Shown: positions 11,601-21,340 of the stretch, piece after piece | How positions within the stretch are numbered: position 1 is the first letter of the stretch | Layout of the letters: each line of letters begins with the position of its first letter | Assembly: GCA_023614405.1 (NCBI GenBank) | Contig: CM042689.1 | Location: 274,791,533 to 274,855,532, forward strand | Source of the DNA: Avena insularis | Taxonomy: Eukaryota > Streptophyta > Magnoliopsida > Poales > Poaceae | Length of the DNA stretch: 64,000 nt | Reading direction: 5' to 3' | The notes under the pieces: generated by a model | The model's input: the letters and a program-made list of their open reading frames with translations, nothing else | The model's database searches: none | Told to the model about the DNA's origin: nothing | Made by a program: the position numbers and the translations under genes

Positions 11601-11909
11601 TATTGACCCACTGTGGCTGTAACTTGTGATGTTGCAGGTTACTCTGATGAGGATTAGGAGTCATGAGTCTACACTCAACATCTTTGCCTGTGGCACATGA
11701 AGATGAAGACTTTTATTATTTACTTATTCAAACTCTTGTACTAGGCCTGTGGCCTTGGAGTTGTAAAGACTATGTTTGTCTCTAGAATGACTGTAATAAT
11801 GACCTTTGTTTCTGTGTACTTCATCTTAAACTGTGGATGCTAGCAATAATCCAGGGACTAGCATTGCAATCACAGGGATCCTTTTCCTTTATAAAGGAGG
11901 GATCTTACA
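8697..11909 (+). repeat. 3' LTR of the Tekay-like element (complete, about 3.2 kb)
   Basis: It starts TGTAACATCC and ends GATCTTACA, and matches 1-2352 from 9532 onward. The first 700 bp are AT-rich U3. A TATA-like CTATAAGA is at 9461, followed by GC-rich leader to about 10150, then AT-rich sequence to the end. It directly abuts copia A LTR sequence at 11910. Confidence 0.95.
9461..9468 (+). promoter_or_regulatory. TATA-like promoter element in the 3' LTR
   Basis: CTATAAGA sits at the U3-to-GC-rich-leader transition, about 110 bp upstream of the first donor-like GGTGAGC. The same site in the 5' LTR lies left of the window. Confidence 0.6.
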
Positions 11910-12207
11910 TTCGGTTAGGCCATTCCATGTGTTGGAAACCCTAGCTCCACAGCAGTCCTGCCGCCGTAATGAACCTAGCAGTTCGCCGCTGGTGCTCCTC
12001 CTTGTACGTGTGGATACTAGCAGAGGTGTTGTACGATCAGCACCAGGACAATCGGATTGTGAGGACTGCACTGCATCAACTGACGCGCTACATCAGTAAT
12101 CCGCAACTGCGCATCTAGTGGTAGACCTCGTGGCCTTCTACCTCAGCTAGATCTTGGGATCACCACGTTAGAGGAAATTTTTTATTTTATCTCCGCGTGG
12201 CCCAACA
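11910..12207 (+). repeat. 5' LTR of copia A (3' fragment)
   Basis: It begins at the Tekay insertion point and ends CCCAACA just before the PBS. It matches the inverted LTR ends at 51107 and 57738. The left part of the LTR would lie beyond the Tekay-like element, outside the window. Confidence 0.9.
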
Positions 12208-12208
12208 G

Positions 12209-12220
12209 TGGTATCAGAGC
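12209..12220 (+). other. Primer binding site of copia A (tRNA-iMet)
   Basis: TGGTATCAGAGC, one base after the LTR end CCCAACA. Confidence 0.95.
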
Positions 12221-13510
12221 GATAGCTTCTGGTTTTAGGTTCGAGATCTCGCATATGTGATATGCGGTTGGTTGTAGATGAGATTTATATGCTGTTTGGT
12301 GGTCGATCTATGAGATAGATTGGTTTTGTACAAAGTTGATTGGATCAACTGTACTCGGGGAATGGTAGATCTGATTTCCGTGATCATACTACTAAGGTCG
12401 TGGAACGACATACCCCTACCGGTCGGCTTCCGCCATCGGGGTAGACCATGACACGTAAATCCAGAAGCGGTGATCGAAGATCAAAGAGTTTGATCGAATC
12501 GGAACGATGGTCGGAATCCATGTTCGGATCGTAGATGAGATCTACATTTTCGGAAAAATCGTCGGGACCGCCGGCTTCGCCCTGTCGTAGCGCCTTAGAT
12601 GTCATTGCAAGTTTCACAACGCTGGTAGATATTGTATCTATGCATAACTTGTTTTTGCAGGAAGTTGTGAATTGTATGGTTCATGTGCATGTGATGTATG
12701 TGTGTAATCCATACGTGATCTGCGAATCACGGTTTTTGTCAGCCGGCTGGAGCCTAGGTGCTGTCATTTTATTGTATAACGACCTGCGTGTCAGATTCTC
12801 TATGTAATTAACTTTACTAAGCTAGTGTAGCTGTTTGGAGAACCCGGAAGGCATGCAAGGCGTTGTACATGTCGGCGACATGGAGTAAGACGGCAAGTGA
12901 CAAGAGTTGTCACGAGTCGGATTACATGCTTTATGGAGATGGAGATCGCCATGAAGAGAGCCATACCATTTCACATTATGATTGCTTTATTTTGTGTTAT
13001 TGTTATGTCTCTGTTTTACCTCTATTAGATAGTCGGTAAAATTTAATCCCTCAAAGAAGGTCTAGTCGGTTTTCCCGCCAGTGTTTGCACCATCATAAGT
13101 CGAACATTTTTGGTAGTGGGCTCATAAATTTGAGGTGCTGCCAATTCTTTCCGACTAGGTGGGTTCGAGTCGGACTCTTACTGCGGAAACACTCGGTAAG
13201 CTAGACGGGTCTATCACAACGGTTGTGGGGCTCGGGGAAAAGTCGGATGGGAGCCGGGGCATGTGATGCCACCCGTCCAACAAGAGTCGTATGAGATACG
13301 ATTGACAAGGAGTTGTCTACCTAGATCACTTGGCGGCTAGCGGTGATGCTAAAGCTCACTAGCCGACTTGCTTATTTAGGATCCTGAATCACTAAGCAAC
13401 CATCGGAGGGGTGTTGGTTCTAGTGGGAGCATAAAATATTAAAAATTTAATATGCTTGCTCTTTTATGAATACATGTCTTAAGTGTTTTGCATAGTTTCT
13501 GTTGTAGATC
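12221..13510 (+). other. Non-coding leader of copia A
   Basis: About 1.3 kb between PBS and gag. No conserved ORF; the same leader, inverted, is at 56434-57724 in copia C. It presumably holds packaging signals, but none is recognisable by eye. Confidence 0.75.
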
Positions 13511-14301
13511 ATGGCACCAAGTAGCACTCACTCTCAGATATCCGGTTTTGCGTTGAGAACTATCCTTGAGAAAGATAAACTGAACAACACTAATTTTACC
13601 AACTGGTATCGAAATCTGAGAATTGTTCTCAAACAAGAAAAGAAGGACCATGTCCTAGACAACCCACTTCCAGATGAGCCGAATGAGAATGCGACTGTCA
13701 CTACCACCAATGCCTACCGTCGGGCTAAGGATTAGTCCACGGATATTAGCTGTCTTATGCTTGCTCACATGGAACCGGACTTGCAAAAGCAGTTCGAGCA
13801 TGTTGAGGCCTACGATATGATCGAAAGCCTCAAAAGTATGTTCGTGCTCAAAGAAGACTGAGAGGTTTCAAGTCTCTCAGGCTTTGCTGAGTTGCAAGCT
13901 TAAGGATGGTGATCCACTGAGTCCGCATGTGATCAAAATGGTTGGTTACGTGCAGTCTCTGGAGAGGCTTGGCTACCCCATTAGTGAAGAGTTCGCTACG
14001 GATATAATTCTGAACTCTCTTCCTAGTGCATATGGGCAGTTCATTTCGATCTACCACATGCATGGTATGGATAAGAAGCTCACTGAATTGCATGGGATGC
14101 TCAAGCAGGCAGAGGCGGATCTCAAGAAGGGCGCCAGTCAAGTGTTGATGGTGCAGAATAAGGCTAAGTTCAAGAAGAGTTCTTGGACTAAGAAGAAGGC
14201 TAAGTCAGGAGGAAAGCAGGCTCCAGACCCGGTCCCAAGCGCTTACTCAGGGACTAAGCCATCTCCTTCAGCCGGATCCACATGCTTGTACTGCAAGGTG
14301 G
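13511..14301 (+). pseudogene. gag: gag of copia A, N-terminal part
   Basis: Starts at ATG 13511 with the copia Gag N-terminus including Asn-Trp-Tyr-Arg-Asn-Leu-Arg, typical of UBN2-type copia Gag. A TAG near 13733 replaces the GAG seen in copia C, and a frame change follows near 13845 where copia C has extra sequence. The frame then runs to 14306, entering copia B at 14302 within the first half of the zinc knuckle (Cys-Leu-Tyr-Cys-Lys). The rest of the knuckle lies beyond copia B, from 23264. Confidence 0.9.
14297..14301 (+). repeat. Target site duplication of copia B, left copy (GGTGG)
   Basis: GGTGG here matches GGCGG at 23259-23263. The empty site in copia C reads GCAAGGCGGATGG, so the left copy changed C to T at a CpG. 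Confidence 0.85.
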
Positions 14302-16141
14302 TGTAGGGGTTCGTAGCATGGAAAACAAAAAATTTCTACCGCATACAAACAAACAAGCCAAGATCTATCTTCCTAGATTGTAGCAACGAGTCGATAGAAT
14401 AACTCAAGATCGCGTAGACGATCCTTTCGGTGCTGCGTTCCGGCAGCGCTTCCGCAGTCGGTCACACGTTCGATGCTCGACTAAGACCTTCCTCTCCCTT
14501 GTTCCAGCAGGCAGCGGAGGTTGTAGCACTCTCCTCGCGATTCCGGCAGCACGACGGCGTGGTACCGGAAGTAGAGGGGAGATCTCGCAGGGCTTCGCCT
14601 TAAGCCGGAGCGAGTATGGTGGACTATGAGAGAGCCTCGGTGATCTAGGGTTTAGACACACCAAGTAGAAGGGGCTAGGCCGGCGGCTAGGGAAACTAGA
14701 AGCCCCAACTCGGCGGCTTGGGAGAAACCCTAGGGCGGCGGCTATGGTGGGCGGCGGCTAGGGTTAGGGTTTAGAGGGGCAAGGTGTGTGTCTTGGAGGG
14801 AAAGCCCTGCCCCTCCTTATATAGGTGGAGGGGCGCGCCAAGGGAAGGGGAGTCCCTCCCCAACTCGGTCTCCAAGGGCCGGCGGTGGAGGGAGAGGAAC
14901 TCCTCCCCAAGTAGGTTTCCTACTTTCCCTCCACCAAACAAAATAGCCGTTTGACTTTTTCAAATTGGCGTTTGACTTTTCAAACTAGGATTTGATTTAT
15001 CCCTTTATTTTGTTCAGCGATGACACCTAGTACATGATGCAACCATTCCAACTTGTTATGACACATTCATGTACCCTTCCCCTCCGGAGTGCCGGACATT
15101 CCGGAACCTTCTAGAACATTCCCGATGAAAACACCGGAACCATTCTCCAACCCCGAAACAGGACTTTCCTTATATGAATCTTATTCTCCGGACCATTCCG
15201 GATCTCCTCGTGATATCCCGGATCCCATCCGAAACATTCGGTCTCTTACTCATCATTCCATAACTACTCAACAACGTCGAATCCTTAAGTGTGTCTCCCT
15301 ACGGTTCGTGAATTATGCGGACATGATCGAGACACTTCTCCGAACAATAACCAATAGAGGAATATGGAAATTCATATGGCTCCCACATATTTCTACGATT
15401 ACTTTGCGATCGAATGAACCACTTACATACGATACCAATTTCCCTTTGTCTCACGATAGTTTACTTATCCGAGGTTTTGATCGTCGGTATCTCTGCATAC
15501 CTAGTTCAACCTCACATCGATAAGTACTCTTTTCTCGTTCCCGTGATATGTGATCCCTTGTGATCCAGTCACATGCTTGCAAGATAATTGGATGACATTC
15601 CACCGAGAGGGCCCAGAGTATATCTATCCGTCATATGGATGGACAAATTCCACTCTTGATCCATGTGTCTCAACCAATACTTTCCGAACACTCAATGCCA
15701 CCTTTATAGCCACCCAGTTACGGTGTGGTGTTTGATGTCATCAAAGCATCCTTCCGGTGATGGTGATAAGCATGATCTCATGGTCGAAGGAATTAGGTTA
15801 CTATGTATCAAAAAGCATATAGCAATTGAACTATTAAAATGACTTGATCTTTATGCTACGCTTATCTATAGGAGTATGCCATCATATCATTCTCCTAACG
15901 ATATGATCTTGTTGTTAATAACATCTCAATGTTCATGATAGGGAAACCACAGTCATTTATTAACCAACAAGCTAGTATTATGAAGAGGCTTTACTAGGGA
16001 CTCTAATTTAAGTTTGCAAATCACACAAGTATTAATGTTTCCTTGTTAATACTATTATAGCATGAATGTAAACATTTATCATAAACGCAAAGATATAATA
16101 ATAACTACATTTATTATTGACTTTAGGGCATATCTCCAATA
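14302..16141 (-). repeat. 3' LTR of copia B
   Basis: Reads TGTAGGGG to CTCCAATA on the + strand; the last bases are CAATA where the other LTR has CAACA. It lacks about 75 bp present in the other LTR between AACTCA and AGATCGCG (near 14408). Open frames inside it, such as 15089-15523, are LTR sequence without protein similarity. Confidence 0.93.
14758..14825 (-). promoter_or_regulatory. TATA box and telo-box-like motif in the copia B 3' LTR
   Basis: On the - strand CCTATATAAG (14816-14825) is a good TATA box. About 45-65 nt downstream is a telomere-repeat-like TAAACCCTAACCCTAG (14758-14773). In plants the telo box AAACCCTA near the start site is typical of genes for the translation machinery. 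The active copy would be that in the other LTR. Confidence 0.6.
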
Positions 16142-16155
16142 GTCTCCCACTTGCA
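16142..16155 (-). other. Polypurine tract of copia B
   Basis: On the - strand GCAAGTGGGAGAC directly precedes the 3' LTR. Confidence 0.85.
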
Positions 16156-16175
16156 CTAGAGTCATCTAATCTAGA

Positions 16176-16556
16176 TTACATGGTAATATACCGAACACCC
16201 ATGGCAGTTTGGTGTTTGTCATGTTTTGCCCTCGGGAGAGGTTTAGTCAACGGGTCCGCCACATTCAGATCTGTGTGTACTTTGCAAATCTTTATGTCCC
16301 CATCTTGGACATGTTCTTGAATAGCATGAAAACGTAGCTTGATATGCTTCAGCTTCTTATGTGACCTTGGTTCTTGCGCATTGGCTATGGCGCTCATGTA
16401 ATCACAGTAGATAGACATTGGGTCCAGCGCACTTGGAACCACACCGAGCTCTGTAATGAACTCTTTCATCCATATCGCTTCTTGTGAAGCCTCCGAAGCA
16501 GCCATGTATTCCGATTCAGTTGAAGATCTTGCCACAACGCTTTGCTTTGCACTCCT
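16176..16556 (-). pseudogene. pol: C-terminal RNase H part of copia B pol
   Basis: Continues pol after an in-frame TAG at about 16557 (a Trp codon in related elements). It shows Ser-Thr-Glu-Ser-Glu-Tyr-Met-Ala, the copia RNase H signature, and the usual C-terminal Val-Ala-Asp-Pro-Leu-Thr-Lys block. A single stop separates it from the 706-codon frame upstream, so RNase H is lost from the main product. Confidence 0.9.
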
Positions 16557-18677
16557 CTAGCTAACTGCTGCACCATTCAAAGTAAATACGTATCCAGATT
16601 GTGATTTAGAATCATCCGGATCGGTGTTCCAACTAGCATCGGTGTAACCATTAACAACGAGTTGTTCATCACCTCCATAAGAAAGAACCATATTCTTAGT
16701 TCTTCTCAAGTACTTAAGCATGTTTTTGACCGCTGTCCAATGATCCACTCCTGGATCACTTTGATATCTGCTAGTCAAACTAACAGCATATGCGATGTCG
16801 GGTCTAGTACATAGCATGGCATACATTAGAGATCCTATGGCTGAGGCATAGGGAGTTTTACTCATCCTTTCTCTATCTTCTGCCGTTGTCGGACTTTGAG
16901 TTTTACTCAACGTCGTATTGGGCAACATGGGCAAGAACCCTTTCTTTCTATCTTCCATTCCAAACCTCTTTAGAACTTTGTCCAAATATGTACTTTGTGA
17001 CAATGATATTAGACGTCTCGATCTATCTCTATAAATCTTTATGCCCAATATGTAAGCTGCTTCGCCGAGATCTTTCATTGAAAAACTATTATTCAAATAT
17101 TCTTTGACACTATTAAGAAGGTCTACATCATTCCCAATCAACAATATGTCATCTACATATAATATTAAGAATGCTACAGAGCTCCCACTCACTTTCTTGT
17201 AAATACAAGCTTCTCCATAAGTTTGTATAAAACCAAATCTTTTGATCACCTTATCAAAACATTGATTCCAACTTCGGGATGCTTGCTTCAATCCATAAAT
17301 GGACCGTTGAAGTTTGCATACCTTGTTAGCATCCTTAGGATCGACAAAACCTTTGGGTTGCATCATATACAACTCTTCATCAATGTCTCCATTGAGGAAT
17401 GCTGTTTTGACATCCATCTGCCATATCTCATAATCATAATATGCAGCGATTGCTAACATAATCCTCACAGACTTTAGCTTCGCTACGGGTGAGAAAGTCT
17501 CATCGTAGTCAACTCCTTGAATTTGTCGAAACCCTTTTGCGACAAGTCGAGCTTTATAGACAGTACAATTACCATCAGCATCTGTTTTCTTCTTGAAAAT
17601 CCATTTGTTCTCGACAGCCTTCCGGCCATCCGGTAAGTCCACCAAAGTCCATACTTGGTTTTCGTACATGGATCCAATCTCGGATTTCATGGCTTCTTGC
17701 CATTTATTGGAATCTGGGCTCATCATTGCTTCCTCATACGTCGCAGGGTCATCGGTGTTGTCCACCAACATGACACTCATAACATGATCATACCAATCAG
17801 GAGTGGTACGAGTTCTCGTTGACCCGCGAGGCTCTATAGCAACTACAACCGAAGTTTCATTATCATCATCATTAGCTTCCTCTCTTATTGGTGCAGGCAC
17901 CATAGGAACCGCTTCCGGTGTTGCGCTACTCGCAAGTTCGAGAGAAGGTTCGACAACCTCGTCGAGTTCTACTTTCCTTCCAGTCACTTCTTTTGAGAGA
18001 AATTCCTTCTCTAGAAAGGACCCATTCTTGGCAACGAAGATTTTGCCTTCGGATCTATGATAGAAGGTATACCCAATAGTTTCCTTTGGGTATCCTATGA
18101 AGACGCATTTTTCCGCTTTGGGTTCAAGCTTGTCCGGCTGTAACTTTTTTACATAGGCTTCGCAACCCCAAACTTTAAGGAACGACAATTTAGGTTTCTT
18201 CCCAAACCATAATTCATACGGTGTCATTTCAACGGATTTAGATGGTGCCCTATTTAAAGTGAATGCGGCTGTTTCTAATGCATAACCCCAAAATGATAGC
18301 GGTAAATCTGTAAGTGACATCATAGAACAAACCATATCTAAGAGAGTTCGATTACGACGTTCGGACACACCATTACGCTGTGGTGTTCCTGGCGGTGTCA
18401 ATTGTGAAAGTATTCTGCATTTCTTCAAATGCTCACCAAACTCGTAACTTATATATTCACCTCCACGATCAGAACGTAGAAATTTAATCTTCTTGTTACG
18501 TTGATTCTCAACCTCACTTTGAAACTCCTTAAACTTCTCGAAAGTTTTAGACTTATGTTTCATGAAATAGATATACCCATATCTACTCAAGTCATCCGTG
18601 AAGGTAAGAACATAACGATAACCACCGCACGATGCTACACTCATTGGACCACACACATCGGTATGTATGATTTCCAA
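16557..18677 (-). CDS. pol: Integrase core and reverse transcriptase of copia B (706 codons open)
   Basis: Longest open frame in the window. It starts in the integrase core with Thr-Asp-Val-Cys-Gly-Pro-Met (first catalytic Asp), has Arg-Ser-Asp-Arg-Gly-Gly-Glu-Tyr, then the Asn-Gly-Val-Ser-Glu-Arg-Arg-Asn block with the catalytic Glu. An acidic linker follows, then RT with Ala-Phe-Leu-Asn-Gly and the catalytic Tyr-Val-Asp-Asp. It ends within RNase H at Ala-Ala-Val-Ser before a TAG. The integrase zinc-binding part is in another frame upstream (18641-18844), so a frameshift separates them. The chosen start is only the first Met of the open stretch; real copia proteins come from one long polyprotein. 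Confidence 0.85.
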   Translation of the reverse strand: MEIIHTDVCGPMSVASCGGYRYVLTFTDDLSRYGYIYFMKHKSKTFEKFKEFQSEVENQRNKKIKFLRSDRGGEYISYEFGEHLKKCRILSQLTPPGTPQRNGVSERRNRTLLDMVCSMMSLTDLPLSFWGYALETAAFTLNRAPSKSVEMTPYELWFGKKPKLSFLKVWGCEAYVKKLQPDKLEPKAEKCVFIGYPKETIGYTFYHRSEGKIFVAKNGSFLEKEFLSKEVTGRKVELDEVVEPSLELASSATPEAVPMVPAPIREEANDDDNETSVVVAIEPRGSTRTRTTPDWYDHVMSVMLVDNTDDPATYEEAMMSPDSNKWQEAMKSEIGSMYENQVWTLVDLPDGRKAVENKWIFKKKTDADGNCTVYKARLVAKGFRQIQGVDYDETFSPVAKLKSVRIMLAIAAYYDYEIWQMDVKTAFLNGDIDEELYMMQPKGFVDPKDANKVCKLQRSIYGLKQASRSWNQCFDKVIKRFGFIQTYGEACIYKKVSGSSVAFLILYVDDILLIGNDVDLLNSVKEYLNNSFSMKDLGEAAYILGIKIYRDRSRRLISLSQSTYLDKVLKRFGMEDRKKGFLPMLPNTTLSKTQSPTTAEDRERMSKTPYASAIGSLMYAMLCTRPDIAYAVSLTSRYQSDPGVDHWTAVKNMLKYLRRTKNMVLSYGGDEQLVVNGYTDASWNTDPDDSKSQSGYVFTLNGAAVS

Positions 18678-19300
18678 TAAGTCCAGAGCTCGCCCATCAT
18701 ACCAGAAAATGGAGTCTTAGTCATTTTACCCATCAGACATGCTTCGCATCTTTCAAGTGATTCAAAATCAAGTGATTCAAGAAGTCCATCGGAATGGAGT
18801 TTCTTCATACGCTTCACTCCAATGTGACCAAGACGACGTGCCACATATAGGTCGAGTTATCGCTCGATTTCAAACATTTAGCTTCAATGTTATTAACATG
18901 TGTATTTCCACTATCGAGATTCAACAAGAATAGACCATCTATCAAAGGTGCACGTGCATAAAACATATTACTCATATAAATCGAACAACCATTATTCTCG
19001 GATTTAAACAAGTAACCATCTCGCAATAAACAAGATCCCGATATAATGTTCATGCTTAACGCAGGCACCAAATAACAATTATTTAAGTATAAAACTAATC
19101 CCGATGGTAGATGAAGAGGTAGCGTGCCGACCGCGATCACATCAACCTTTGATCCGTTTCCCACGCGCATCGTCACCTCGTTCTTCGCTAGCTTCCGCTT
19201 ATTCGCAAAGACCTGCTTTGAGTTACGATATGAGCAACCGAACCAAGATATCAAATACCTGTGCACTACTATTTAGTACTAGTGAGATACACATCAATAA
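18641..19300 (-). pseudogene. pol: Protease and integrase N-terminus of copia B
   Basis: Two overlapping frames (18814-19266 and 18641-18844) carry the region between zinc knuckle and integrase core. Recognisable are the Leu-Pro-Ser-Gly-Leu and Asn-Asn-Cys-Tyr blocks typical after the copia protease, and the Cys-x2-Cys half of the integrase zinc finger (Cys-Glu-Ala-Cys-Leu-Met-Gly-Lys). The Asp-Thr-Gly protease active site is not intact: the sequence there reads Phe-Asp-Ile in one frame and shifts. The protease is therefore inactive. Confidence 0.82.
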
Positions 19301-20149
19301 CATGTATATCGGATATACCTTTCTTCTTGATGTTGCCGCTTCAAATCCGCCAAGTACTTTGGGAAATTCCGCTTCAAAGTGACCTTCTCCCTTGCAGTAA
19401 AAGCACTCAGACGTGCTTAGGTCCAGCCTTGGTCTTCTTCGTCGGTGCGGTAACTTTCTTACCACCCTTCTTGAAGTGTCCCTTTTGCTTAGACTTGCCT
19501 TTCTTGAATTTGGTGGTCTTATTGACCATCAACACTTGGTGCTCTTTCTTGATCTCCACTTCTGCAGATTTTAACATGGAGAAGAGTTCTTGCAACTGCT
19601 TGTTCATGCTTTGCATATTGTAGTTCATCACAAAGTTATTGTAACTTGGTGGTAGTGATTGGAGGACACGGTAAATCCCCAAAGCATTAGGAATCACTAT
19701 ACCCAAGCTTTGAAGTTTGTTTGCGTGCCCAGACATCTTAAGCACATGCTCACTAACAGAGCTGCCCTCTTCCATCTTGCAGTTAAAGAACTTTTCAGAA
19801 GCCTCATAGCTCTCAACTGCCGCGTGAGTCTCAAAGATCAATTTGAGTTCACGGAAAATATCATGTGGGTCTGAATTCTCAAACCTTTTCTGAAGCTCCG
19901 ATTCTAAACCATACAAGATAGCACATTGAACTGTGGAGTACTGATTCTTCCGAGCGAGGTAAACATTCTTTACTTCATTGGTAGCATCACCGCAAAGTGG
20001 TCACCCAGCGGTGCATCCAGCACATAGGTCAAATTACCAGCATTGAGGACAATCCTCAAATTGCGAAACCAATCCGCGAAGTTGCTTCCATTGTTTTTCA
20101 ACTTTTCTTTCTCTAGGAACGCATTAAAATTGATGGTAGGGGCCGCCAT
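19300..20149 (-). pseudogene. gag: gag of copia B
   Basis: Starts at ATG 20149 (- strand), giving Met-Ala-Ala-Pro-Thr, and contains Asp-Trp-Phe-Arg-Asn-Leu-Arg. A frameshift near 19970-19916 and another near 19440 split it into three frames. The zinc knuckle reads Cys-x2-Cys-x4-His-x4-Phe: the last Cys is lost. Gag packages the RNA; this copy cannot make it whole. Confidence 0.88.
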
Positions 20150-21327
20150 TGATCTACAACATATTTGCAATAGTTTAGACTAAGTTTATGACAAATTGAG
20201 TTCTAATTAATAGTTAAATTAATCTTGGTGAACTCCCACTCAAAAACAATATCCCTCACATTGTTTTAGTGATCACACGAACCAAATCCACCACATCAAC
20301 ACCGATCATCAGGAGAGTTGATGTAGCTTCAATGGCGAACAATCGACATGTTCATCATATCTACTATATGATTCATGCTTTACCTTTCGGTGATCCGTGC
20401 TCCGAGACCATGTCTGTACATGCTAGGCTCGTCAAGATCAAACCTTAGCTTCCGCATGAGCAAATCTGGCTTGCTCACATTGTATACACTTGCAAAATCT
20501 AACACACCCGATCATCACGTGGTGCTTCGAAACAACAAGCTTTAGCAACGGTGCTTACTAAGGGTGAACACTTTAGAACTTGAAATTCATGTGCATGAGG
20601 GATCATCTTATAATGCTACCGTCGTTAACTAAGCAATACAAGATGCATAAAGGATTAACATCACATGCAATTCATAATATGTGATATGATATGGCCTTTC
20701 TTCTTTGTGCTTCCGATCTCCATCTTCAAGCACGGACATGATCTCCATCATCACCGGCATTGCATCAAGGTCAATGACGCTTCTCCATGGTTGTCGTCCA
20801 CCAGCTTCAACTATTACAACTACTTTGAATAGACATGCGGGGCTTAACAGAAATTAAAGACAACCATATGGCTCCTGCCGGTTGCCAACTTACAGTAAGG
20901 AACATTGCATACATCAAATATAATCACAATCATGGCCATATCACATCACAGCACACCCCTGCAAAACAAAGTTAGACGCCTCTAATTTCTTTGCATATTT
21001 TACGTGGTTTGGGGCTTTCAATAAGTGTCGATCTAACTTACGAACAAGAACCACAACATTGATGTTTGAACTATCAAGTGCCTGTTGTAAATTGGATCTA
21101 TACTATAATGGGAGAGACAAACACCCGCAAAGCCACTTGTGCAATACAAGTTGCATGTTGAGCGTGGAGGAAGTCTCATGAATGATGTCATGTAAGGTTA
21201 GCCCGGGCCGCTTCATCCCATCATACCGCAAGATGCAAAGTACACAAGAAGCAATTGATAATAAAAGCACCACCGCCCACAATGACCATTGTGTTCTACT
21301 TGTGCAACATATCTACATATAGACACG
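20150..21327 (-). other. Non-coding leader of copia B
   Basis: About 1.2 kb between gag ATG and PBS. I see no conserved ORF. Confidence 0.75.
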
Positions 21328-21339
21328 GCTCTGATACCA
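21328..21339 (-). other. Primer binding site of copia B (tRNA-iMet)
   Basis: GCTCTGATACCA on the + strand is the complement of TGGTATCAGAGC; one base separates it from the LTR. Confidence 0.95.
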
Positions 21340-21340
21340 C

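Larger units (their letters stand above)
1..11909 (+). mobile_element. Ty3/gypsy chromovirus (Tekay-like), 5' end cut by window
   Basis: The element runs 5' LTR (partial) - PBS - two extra ORFs - gag - protease - RT - RNase H - integrase - chromodomain - PPT - 3' LTR. Long LTRs (3' copy about 3.2 kb), an LTR start TGTAACATCC, a primer site matching initiator Met tRNA and a C-terminal chromodomain point to the Tekay branch of chromoviruses. The 3' end lies in the 5' LTR of copia A: the sequence right of 11909 continues a copia LTR also seen at 27290 and, inverted, at 51360-51420 and 58000. The presumed target duplication beside the 3' LTR starts TTCGG; its partner is outside the window. The two LTRs are very similar by eye, so insertion looks younger than the Athila-like elements further right. 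Confidence 0.93.

Noticed and set aside
15089..15523. 144-codon ORF in the copia B LTR (also near 22280-22663)
   Set aside because: Present in both LTRs but with frame-changing differences and no recognisable domain; U3 sequence.
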